Of a DNA stretch of 64,000 nt, positions 36,419 through 43,589 are shown piece by piece. The translations under genes were made by a program, and so were the position numbers. The stretch's first letter is position 1. Every line of letters starts with the position of its first letter. Below the pieces are notes generated by a model, which did not search any database, was not told the origin of the DNA, and saw only the letters and a program-made list of their open reading frames with translations. This DNA comes from AP-15 sp963814865 (GTDB lineage Bacteria; Pseudomonadota; Alphaproteobacteria; ATCC43930; CGMCC-115725): contig CAWFEN010000015.1 of the NCBI GenBank assembly GCA_963814865.1, forward strand, positions 230,434 through 294,433, written 5' to 3'.

Positions 36419-38643
36419 GAGATGTCTCCCGATAGCACTTTTTCGATGGTTATCGGCAAATCGCGAATACGCTTTCCGGTCGCGTGGTAGACGGCGTTGG
36501 CTAAGGCGGGCGCTACCGATACGGCGGTCAGCTCGCCGAGGCCCTTGGCGCCGAGCGGGCTTGCCTCCGCGTCGAACTCGCCGACGAACAGGATGTCGAG
36601 TTGCGGGATGTCGGCGTTGGTCGGCACCAGATAGCCCGAATAATTGCGGTTCAAGAAACGGGCGGACCTCGGGTCCATTTCCGATTGTTCGAGAAACGCC
36701 TGTCCGACGCCCCAGATGATGCCGCCGATCGCCTGGCTGCGCGCGGTCTTCGGATTGATGATGCGTCCGGCGTCATAGGCGCCGACGAAGCGGTTCAGCC
36801 GCACGACCCCGAGTTCGGCGTCGACGCGAACTTCGGCGAACACCGCAGCGAAACTGAAGACCGCCTTCGGTCCGTCGGCCTCGGGCACCGGGTCGTACTC
36901 CGCGTCGGCGGCCAGCGTGGACATGCCGTTGCGTTCGAGCAATTCCGCGTAGCCGACATTGAGGTTCGTCCCCGGCACGCCGAGCCTGCCGTCGGCGGCG
37001 ACGACGGCGTCGGCCGCCGCGCCGGCAAACGGCGCATCCCGCCCGGTCAACGCCAGCGCAATCGCCTTGTCGCGTGCCGCCTTCGCCGCCAGCAGTACCG
37101 AAGCGCCGGCATTGGCCATCGTCGCCGAGCCGATCGAGGCGTGAGAATCAGGCAGCCGCGTATCCCCGAGCCGCACGGTCACCTTCTCCAAGGGAAGGCC
37201 GAGTGCGTCCGCGGCGACCTGCTGCATCACGGTGTATGTACCCGTGCCGAGGTCGTGCGAACCGGTCTCGACCAGGGCGGCACCGTCCCGGGTCAGTGTG
37301 ACGCGCGCCTTGGCCGGCCAACGCCAGTGTGTATAGATCGCCCCGGCCACTCCCTGGCCGAGGAGCCAGCGTCCATCCCGCATCGAACCCGGCTCGGGGT
37401 TCCGCCTGTCCCAACCGAAGCGGGCGGCGCCCTCGATCAGGCATCGGCGCATCGCGCGCGTCGAGAAGGGCCGGCCGCTCAGCGGGTCGACCTCGGTGTC
37501 GTTCAAGAGGCGCAGCGCGACCGGATCGACGCCCGTCGCATAGGCTAGTTCGTCCATCGCGCTTTCGAGCGTGAAATGGCCGAGCGCCTCGTGCGGCGAG
37601 CGCATCGCGGTCGGCGTGTTGCGGTTGACATGCACAATCCTGTGGCTTGTCGCAATGCCGCCGCTCGCCGCCCACAGCGAACGCGAGGCAAGCGCCGCAT
37701 ATTCGATGTAATTGTCGAATACGGGCGTCGGAGAAATGCTCTGGTGACGGATGCCAGTCAGCTTTCCGTTTCTTTCCGCGCCCAACGTCACCGTCTGGAT
37801 CGTCGCCGGCTGATGGCCGGCCATCGAATACATCTGCGCGCGGGTCAGCTGCAGCGTGACGGGCCGCCCTACGACCTTGGCGGCGAGCGCCGCCAGCAGG
37901 GTATGCGGCCAGACATAGCCCTTGCCGCCGAAACCGCCGCCGAGAAAATGCGATATGACGTTGATTTTCACCGGGGGCAGGCCGAGCACGATCGCCACCA
38001 GCTCCTTCGTGCCGAATATGTGCTGCGTCGTCTCGTAGAGCGTCAGCGAGCCGTCCGCGTCCCACACCGCCGTCGTGGCGTGCGGCTCCATCTGGTTGTG
38101 ATGGCGATCGGACGTCGTATAGGTCTGCTCGACCTTGACGGGTGCTGCCGCGATCGCGGCGTCGGCATTGCCGACGGACGACGCGACGGGCCACAGGAAT
38201 TGGGGCGGGTCGATCGCCTCCCGCACCGTCTCGCCGCTAAACACGACCGGCGGTTCGGCCGCGTATTCGACCTTGATCAAGGTGCCGGCGTAGGCCGCCT
38301 CGTCGCGCGTCTCTGCGACGACGACGGCGAGCGGCTGCCCGGAGTAGTGGATCTTGTCGTCCTGCAGCGGCAGGTAGCCTTGCCCGTGCGGATGCAGGTG
38401 GCTCCACGGCCGCGGCGTCGGGTTCATGCGTGGCAGGTTGCGGTGGGTGAAGACCGCAAGCACGCCCGGGGCATCCTCGGCGGCGCTGATGTCGATCGAC
38501 ACGGTGCGGCCATTCGCGATCGTGCTGTGGACGAGTGCGGCGTGCGCTGTGCCCTTGACCGAAATGTCCGCCGTGTAGCGCGCCGCTCCGGTCACCTTGA
38601 GCCGCCCCTCGGCCCGCGAAACAGGTTGCCCGATGGCGTTCAT
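36415..38643 (-). CDS. paoC: Aldehyde oxidoreductase, molybdenum cofactor-binding subunit (PaoC-like)
   Basis: An intact 742-residue catalytic subunit of the xanthine oxidase family, close to E. coli PaoC (732 residues) in size and gene order. It hydroxylates aldehydes to acids at a Mo-cytosine dinucleotide cofactor. Motifs: HFLGGGFGGKGYVWPHTLLA for cofactor binding, TAMRSPHEALGHFTLESAMD, LGTGTYTVMQQVAADALG, and the catalytic Glu in SPLGAKGLGELTAVSVAPA near residue 700. Its ATG overlaps the paoB stop, and its stop overlaps the OsmC-like gene. Electrons would pass through PaoA [2Fe-2S] and PaoB FAD/[4Fe-4S]. No maturation chaperone gene (paoD/xdhC) is present nearby. Confidence 0.9.
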   Translation of the reverse strand: MNAIGQPVSRAEGRLKVTGAARYTADISVKGTAHAALVHSTIANGRTVSIDISAAEDAPGVLAVFTHRNLPRMNPTPRPWSHLHPHGQGYLPLQDDKIHYSGQPLAVVVAETRDEAAYAGTLIKVEYAAEPPVVFSGETVREAIDPPQFLWPVASSVGNADAAIAAAPVKVEQTYTTSDRHHNQMEPHATTAVWDADGSLTLYETTQHIFGTKELVAIVLGLPPVKINVISHFLGGGFGGKGYVWPHTLLAALAAKVVGRPVTLQLTRAQMYSMAGHQPATIQTVTLGAERNGKLTGIRHQSISPTPVFDNYIEYAALASRSLWAASGGIATSHRIVHVNRNTPTAMRSPHEALGHFTLESAMDELAYATGVDPVALRLLNDTEVDPLSGRPFSTRAMRRCLIEGAARFGWDRRNPEPGSMRDGRWLLGQGVAGAIYTHWRWPAKARVTLTRDGAALVETGSHDLGTGTYTVMQQVAADALGLPLEKVTVRLGDTRLPDSHASIGSATMANAGASVLLAAKAARDKAIALALTGRDAPFAGAAADAVVAADGRLGVPGTNLNVGYAELLERNGMSTLAADAEYDPVPEADGPKAVFSFAAVFAEVRVDAELGVVRLNRFVGAYDAGRIINPKTARSQAIGGIIWGVGQAFLEQSEMDPRSARFLNRNYSGYLVPTNADIPQLDILFVGEFDAEASPLGAKGLGELTAVSVAPALANAVYHATGKRIRDLPITIEKVLSGDIS

Positions 38644-39636
38644 GCCCGTTCTCCCGCGGCTTTCAGCGCCCGCAAGGCGACGCGCTGCGCCAATTCGACC
38701 TTGAACCCGTTATGGCCGAGGGGACGAGCCTCGGCGAAGGACGTAGCGATCGCCGATCTGAGCGCGTCGCTGTCGTCCAGCGAGATACCGGACAGCGCCG
38801 CTTCGGCCGCCGACAGGCGCCAGGGCTTGTGCGCAACGCCGCCCATGGCAAGGCGCGTCGAGCGAATGCGTCGGCGGTCGGTCGCGATCACGGCTGCTGC
38901 GGAAACAAGCGCGAATTCGTAGGATTGCGCGATCGCGGAGCTTGAGGTAATGTGAAGCGCGGCCCTCGACGCCGGCAGGCACCGCGATCGCGACGATCAG
39001 ATCGCCCCGGCCGAGCAGGGTGTCGTTCTCCGGCGATCTGCCGGGCAGGCGGTGGAAATCGACGAGCGGGATCGACCGTTCTCCCGCGGGTCTGCGGACG
39101 ATGATTTTTGCGTCCAGCGCGGCGAGCGCCACGGCCAGGTCCGAGGCGTTGGTGGCGACGCAATCGTCGGACCAACCGAAGATTGCGTGGTTTCGGTTGA
39201 GGCCGTTCAGGGCCGAGCAACCGGAGCCCGGCCGGCGCTTGTTGCACGGAACGTCGTCCTCGTCGCGGAAATAGGCGCAGCGCGTGCGCTGCATCAGGTT
39301 GCCGCCGATCGAGGCCATGTTGCGGAGCTGGCCAGAGGCCGAAGACAGCAGCGCTTCGGCGATGACCGGAAAGCGCCGGCGTACTTCCGAGTCCGCTGCC
39401 ACGTCGCTCATGCGGGCCAAGGCGCCGATCCACAGGCCGCCATCCGGCGGCGCTTCGATCCGCGCCATGTCGGGCAAGCGGTTGATGTCGAGCAGCCGCT
39501 TGGGCAGCGCGGCGCGATCCTTGATCAGCGCGAGAACATCGGTGCCACCGGCGATGAAGGCGAGCTGCGGATCGCGGGCATGGGCGGCTATTGCGGTGGC
39601 TGGATCGTCGGCTCGCGAAATAGCGAAGGGATGCAT
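38640..39636 (-). pseudogene. paoB: Aldehyde oxidoreductase FAD subunit (PaoB-like), frameshifted
   Basis: FAD-binding subunit, about 330 residues if repaired. MHPFAISRADDPATAIAAHA opens; FIAGGTDVLALIKD and ASIGGNLMQRTRC are FAD-binding motifs. The extra [4Fe-4S] ligands specific to the PaoB type are visible: C120, C131, C140 and probably C159 (RTRCAYFRDEDDVPCNKRR). The frame breaks after HYLKLRDRA near 38930, where one extra A is present, and continues as SYEFALVSAAAVIATDRRRI to KAAGERA, ending at 38640. Restoring it gives a normal protein coupled to paoC, so a sequencing error is plausible. Confidence 0.82.
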
Positions 39637-39639
39637 CGC

Positions 39640-40182
39640 TCAGCTCCTCCGAGCCGCGTCGGCGACGGCGTCGACGATGTTGGGGTAGCAGGCGCAGCGG
39701 CACAGATTGCCGCTCATCCGCTCACGGATCTCCGTCTTGGAAAGGTCGGCCAGCGTGAAAGCCTCGCGCAGATCGGCCGTCGCGGCGCTCGGCCAGCCGG
39801 CCTTCGCCTCCTCGATCACGGCGACGGCCGACATGATCTGCCCGGACGTGCAGAACCCGCACTGGAAGCCGTCATGCTCGATGAACGCGGCCTGGACCGG
39901 ATGCAGTTCGCCGTTCCGCTCCAGCCCCTCGATAGTGGTGATCCGCTTGCCCTCCTGCATCATCGCCAAGGTCATGCAGGACAGGATGCGGCGACCGTCG
40001 ACATGCACGGTGCAGGCGCCGCACTCGCCGCGGTCGCACGCCTTCTTGGTCCCGGTCAGTCCTAGCCCATCGCGAAGCGCGTCGAGCAGGGTCGTTCGCG
40101 GCTCGACCTCGATCGCGCTCCTACGGCCGTTGACCGTCAGGCGCACGGACCGGCGCGTGCCACCTCCTCTCGTCTCGCTCAT
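39640..40182 (-). CDS. paoA: Aldehyde oxidoreductase [2Fe-2S] subunit (PaoA-like)
   Basis: 180 residues with both iron-sulfur clusters: plant-ferredoxin type C49/C54/C57/C69 (KKACDRGECGACTVHVDG) and the alpha-helical cluster C108/C111 with C161/C163 (FQCGFCTSGQ, SGNLCRCACYPNIV). E. coli PaoA has a Tat signal. Here there is only MSETRGGGTRRSVRLTVNG with no hydrophobic stretch, so the enzyme should be cytoplasmic. It lies 3 bases upstream of paoB and 13 bases after the flavoprotein reductase gene. Confidence 0.9.
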   Translation of the reverse strand: MSETRGGGTRRSVRLTVNGRRSAIEVEPRTTLLDALRDGLGLTGTKKACDRGECGACTVHVDGRRILSCMTLAMMQEGKRITTIEGLERNGELHPVQAAFIEHDGFQCGFCTSGQIMSAVAVIEEAKAGWPSAATADLREAFTLADLSKTEIRERMSGNLCRCACYPNIVDAVADAARRS

Positions 40183-40195
40183 CGCTTCGTCCCTT

Positions 40196-41584
40196 TCACT
40201 CTGGCGGTACGTTCGCCAGCAGCGGGCCGAGCCCCTCGGCCATCGTCAGATGCGCGATGACCGCGTCGCGCATCCGCTGATATGGCAAGCCTGCGAGCAT
40301 CGCGGTCTGCACCGCGGTCATGACCTCGCCAGCCTCCGAGCCGATCATCGTGAACCCAATGATGCGGTCGTCGTTACCGACGAGGACCTTCATGAAGCCC
40401 TGTGTTTCATCGGTCGTTTTGGTGCGATGCACGTTGCTGATGGGCAGGCGCGCGACGCGCACGGCAAGCCCCTGGGCGCGCGCCTCGTTCTCGCTGAGCC
40501 CGATGCGCGCCAGCGGCGGGTCGGTGAACATGCAGTACGGGACGAGACGGCCGCGGGTGCTGCGGCTGCCGCCGGCGAGGTTGTCGCGAATGATCCGGAA
40601 ATCGTCGACGGAGACGTGGGTGAAGTGTGGGCTGCCGGCGCATTCGCCAATCGCCCAGACATCCGGCGCGCTTGTCTCCAGCCGCTCGTTGACGCAGATA
40701 TAGCCGCGCTCGTCCAATTCGACCCCGGCCCGCTCCAGCCCGATGCCCACGGTGTTCGGCACGCGGCCGGCGGCGACCAGGATGTCGCTGCCTTCGATCG
40801 TGCGTTCGCCGAAGGCCGTGCGCACGGTAACGCCGACGTCCTCGCCCGAGCGGCCGCGCACGCCGGTGACCGCTGCCGCGAGCACGAACTGCATGCTTCC
40901 GGAACCGAGGACGCGCTGCAGTTCTTCGGCGACGTCAGGATCCTCGCGGCTCATGATCCGAGGTCCGGCCTCGATGACGGTGACCCGGCTGCCGAACCAG
41001 CGATAGGCCTGCGCCATCTCGAGGCCGACATAGCCGCCGCCGAGCACGATCAGATGCGAGGGCAGGTAATCGAGGTCCAGCGCCTCGATATGGGTGAGCG
41101 GCCGGGTCTCCTTGAGGCCGGAAAGGTTTGGGATGGCCGCGTGCGACCCGACATTGAGGAACACTTTTTCGCCGGTAAGTACGCGGGTGCCGCCGTCATT
41201 GAGGCGCGCCTCGATCGTCTTCGGTGCGACGAAGCGCCCACTGCCCATGATCAGCTCGGCGCCGGTTGCCCGGTAATTCTGCAAATGCAGCTCGATCTCG
41301 CGGTTGACCATGTCCGATTTGCGCTGCCGTACTGCCGCCATCTCGGTCTCGACGGGGCCCGCGACGGTGCCGAACTGCCCGGCGTGGTGCGCCAGATGAG
41401 CGACGCGGGCACTCCAGATTTCGTTCTTGCTCGGCATGCAGGCGATGTTGGGGCATGAGCCGCCGATCCACCGGCGCTCGACGACCGCGGTGCGGCGGCC
41501 CGATCCCGCCATGTGCCAGGCCAGCAGCTTACCGCCCTGGCCGCTGCCGAGGATCAATGCATCGAAGTGTTCCGGTTCGGCCAT
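40196..41584 (-). CDS. Class I pyridine nucleotide-disulfide oxidoreductase (mercuric reductase/Lpd-like)
   Basis: FAD enzyme with an active redox disulfide, 462 residues, intact. The FAD motif GSGQGG is at residues 13-18, the disulfide GGSCPNIACMPSK has C44 and C49, the NAD motif is VLGGGYVGLEMAQAY, the late FAD motif is VWAIGECAGSPHFTHVS, and the dimer interface covers the last 110 residues. The His-Glu pair expected in true lipoamide dehydrogenases is not evident at the C-terminus (LTMAEGLGPLLANV), so the substrate is probably not lipoamide. ATG 41584 follows GGGGAGG by 5 bases; GTG 41590 is less likely. It is the second gene of the putative operon and could recycle electrons or protect the aldehyde oxidase. 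Confidence 0.85.
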   Translation of the reverse strand: MAEPEHFDALILGSGQGGKLLAWHMAGSGRRTAVVERRWIGGSCPNIACMPSKNEIWSARVAHLAHHAGQFGTVAGPVETEMAAVRQRKSDMVNREIELHLQNYRATGAELIMGSGRFVAPKTIEARLNDGGTRVLTGEKVFLNVGSHAAIPNLSGLKETRPLTHIEALDLDYLPSHLIVLGGGYVGLEMAQAYRWFGSRVTVIEAGPRIMSREDPDVAEELQRVLGSGSMQFVLAAAVTGVRGRSGEDVGVTVRTAFGERTIEGSDILVAAGRVPNTVGIGLERAGVELDERGYICVNERLETSAPDVWAIGECAGSPHFTHVSVDDFRIIRDNLAGGSRSTRGRLVPYCMFTDPPLARIGLSENEARAQGLAVRVARLPISNVHRTKTTDETQGFMKVLVGNDDRIIGFTMIGSEAGEVMTAVQTAMLAGLPYQRMRDAVIAHLTMAEGLGPLLANVPPE

Positions 41585-41633
41585 CGCCACCTCCCCGTCA
41601 GTGCTGTCGTCGGCCCAACCGCCGCAAGCGTCC

Positions 41634-42398
41634 TCATTTCGCGTGCGCCCGCGCCACGTCGGCGGCGCTGATGCCCTCCAAGGCGAGCCCGTAGCCGACC
41701 CCCTCGTCGATGATGCGGCGCAGCTTCTGGGTCATCGCGATGCGCGTGTAGCTTGTCGCCAGTGGCGGCAGCGCAGCGAGGCCTTCGCCGATCTCGCGGG
41801 CGCGGGCGAGCAGCTTGTCGGCCGGGACGATCTCATTGACCGCGCCCCACGCTTTGGCCGTCTCGGCATCGAGCTCTTGGCGAGTAAGGATGAAGTAGCG
41901 GCCGCGAACCGTGCCGATCGCTTCCTGCCAGAGCAGGTGGACGCCGTCGCCTGACACGATGCCGAATTCGAAATGCGGCTTGTCCTGAAACAGCGTCGAA
42001 GGCGTGGCGAGAACGATGTCGGCGAGCAGGATGTACTCGGAATGCAGCCGGACCGGGCCATTCACCGCGGCGATCAACGGCACCTCGATGTCGAGGAGGT
42101 TCATCAGGACCTTTTTGCCCTCGCGATAGATCTTGTCGTAGCCGCGTGGAGTGAAAAAATCGAAGCCGTCGAGCGTTATCCTCTCCATGAAAGCATCGCC
42201 GCTGCCGGTCAGGATGACCACGCGGTTATCCCGGTCCGAGCCGATCGCGTGAAACAGGTCAACGAACTGCTCGTGGGTATGGCCGTCGAAGACGAGCGTG
42301 CCGCCGTCGGTGTGCAGCGCCACTTCCAAAACGCCGGTCGGCGAACGGCTGAGACGGGCGTTGGGGAAACTGTTGCGATAAGCGTCAAGGCGGCTCAT
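41634..42398 (-). CDS. Crotonase-superfamily enzyme resembling 6-oxocamphor hydrolase
   Basis: 254 residues, intact. Generic annotation would be enoyl-CoA hydratase, but the sequence follows 6-oxocamphor hydrolase, a retro-Claisen C-C hydrolase that opens cyclic beta-diketones without CoA. Landmarks are VLEVALHTDGGTLVF, RVVILTGSGDAF, EVPLIAAVNGPVRLHSEY, FQDKPHFEFGIVSGDGVHLLW and GRYFILTRQELDAETAKAWG. By alignment from memory, H119, H142 and D151 correspond to the catalytic H122, H145 and D154 of that enzyme. ATG 42398 follows GGAGG. It leads the minus-strand operon and faces LysR1 across a 220-bp region holding a LysR-type dyad. Confidence 0.8.
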   Translation of the reverse strand: MSRLDAYRNSFPNARLSRSPTGVLEVALHTDGGTLVFDGHTHEQFVDLFHAIGSDRDNRVVILTGSGDAFMERITLDGFDFFTPRGYDKIYREGKKVLMNLLDIEVPLIAAVNGPVRLHSEYILLADIVLATPSTLFQDKPHFEFGIVSGDGVHLLWQEAIGTVRGRYFILTRQELDAETAKAWGAVNEIVPADKLLARAREIGEGLAALPPLATSYTRIAMTQKLRRIIDEGVGYGLALEGISAADVARAHAK

Positions 42399-42498
42399 AG
42401 GATCCTCCGTGCAATTGGCGAGGCAAACTCGACCTGGGCTTCGGCCCATTGTGGTGATGGGAATGCGGCTTGGGGTAGCCGCTGCGACGGATTAACGA

Positions 42499-42517
42499 TT
42501 ATGCCATCCCGGAATAA
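42499..42517. promoter_or_regulatory. LysR-type dyad operator TTAT-N11-ATAA
   Basis: TTATGCCATCCCGGAATAA: arms TTATGCC and GGAATAA around 5 bases, fitting the T-N11-A LysR box. It lies between the divergent crotonase and LysR1 genes, 95 bases before the LysR1 ATG at 42613. A site with the same arms, TTATTCC-N5-GGCATAA, lies 94 bases upstream of the LysR3 remnant. Confidence 0.68.
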
Positions 42518-42618
42518 ACGTCCGCTCGCCTCGCGGTCAGGGCCGCGGGCAACCGCTGAGCCGGCTTTTCTGCTAATCTCGCTGAAAGCAGTGTCGTTGC
42601 CTCCGTGAGGAAATGGCG

Positions 42619-43533
42619 ATGGACCGCCTTGTTGCGATGGAGATCTTTGTCCGGGTCATCGAGGCAGGCTCATTTTCGGGCGCCGCAAAGCAGCTTCGGG
42701 TCGGTCAGCCAACGGTCTCCAAGACGATTGCCCAGCTGGAGGATCGGCTCGGTGTGCGGCTGCTCCTGCGATCGACGCATGGCCTGACGCCGACCGAGGC
42801 CGGACGGAGCTTTTATGAGCGCGCCAAGCGATCGATCGAAGAGGCCGAGGAAGCTGAGCTGGCGGCTCGTGGTGCAGGTGCGACGTTATCCGGCCGACTC
42901 CGGGTCTGCGCGCCGGTGACGTTCGCGCGACTTCAAGTCGTGCCCCGTCTTCCTGCTTTTTTGGCCGAGCACCCGGCGATTGATTTCGACATGGTTCTCG
43001 AGGACCGGAACATTGACTTGATCGAAGCCGGGATTGATGTCGCACTGCGTCTCGGGCGGCAGCCGGATTTAACATTGACCGCCCGCAAGATCGCCGAATG
43101 CCGTTCTGTCGTTGTCGGCGCGCCGGCCTATCTCGATGGGATGGGCACGCCGCGGACTCCGGCTGACCTGCAGGCACACCAGACCATTATCTACGACCAG
43201 CGCGAAGGCGGGCAGGTTTGGAGCTTTCGCAATGAAACAGCCGAGGTCTCCGTTACTGTGACCGGGCGATTTCGCGTTAGTGCTGCAGAGGGTGTCCGGG
43301 AGGCGGTGCTCGCCGGTCTCGGCCTCTCGATCGGCGGTTCGGAATGGATGTTTGCGCCTGAACTTGCGGCTGGAACAATCCAAGCCGTGTTGACGGACTG
43401 GTCGTTGCCGACCGTGGAACTCTGGGCTGTGTTTCCTACTGGCCGTCAAGCCACCGCTAAGGCGCGAGCCTTTGCGATGTTTGTAGAGGACCAGCTGTCG
43501 AACAGCAGGGGGATCAACAGCTCTGGCTGTTGA
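42619..43533 (+). CDS. LysR-family transcriptional regulator (LysR1)
   Basis: 304 residues. It has an N-terminal winged helix (MDRLVAMEIFVRVIEAGSFS, AAKQLRVGQPTVSKTIAQLE) and a C-terminal effector domain of the AaeR/DmlR-like subgroup (GRLRVCAPVTFARLQVVPRL, LWAVFPTGRQATAKARAF). ATG 42619 matches the paralogue start at 49609; ATG 42613 would add two residues. It is divergent from the crotonase-led operon, the usual arrangement for a LysR activator and its target. It converges with STAND1, whose stop is 57 bases from its own. Intact. Confidence 0.9.
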   Translation: MDRLVAMEIFVRVIEAGSFSGAAKQLRVGQPTVSKTIAQLEDRLGVRLLLRSTHGLTPTEAGRSFYERAKRSIEEAEEAELAARGAGATLSGRLRVCAPVTFARLQVVPRLPAFLAEHPAIDFDMVLEDRNIDLIEAGIDVALRLGRQPDLTLTARKIAECRSVVVGAPAYLDGMGTPRTPADLQAHQTIIYDQREGGQVWSFRNETAEVSVTVTGRFRVSAAEGVREAVLAGLGLSIGGSEWMFAPELAAGTIQAVLTDWSLPTVELWAVFPTGRQATAKARAFAMFVEDQLSNSRGINSSGC

Positions 43534-43589
43534 TCTCGCCGCATGGACCGAGTGTCGGCTTTGGGGCGATTCCGTTGAAGAAGTCGGTT

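Noticed and set aside
37576..38922. 448-codon plus-strand ORF
   Set aside because: Antisense to paoC; Arg/His-rich and unlike a protein family.
39707..41458. 583-codon plus-strand ORF
   Set aside because: Antisense shadow of the paoA and flavoprotein reductase genes, which have clear motifs and overlapping operon structure.
41634..42398. Plain enoyl-CoA hydratase annotation
   Set aside because: The His/His/Asp set and surrounding sequence match 6-oxocamphor hydrolase better than CoA-dependent hydratases, though the superfamily is the same.
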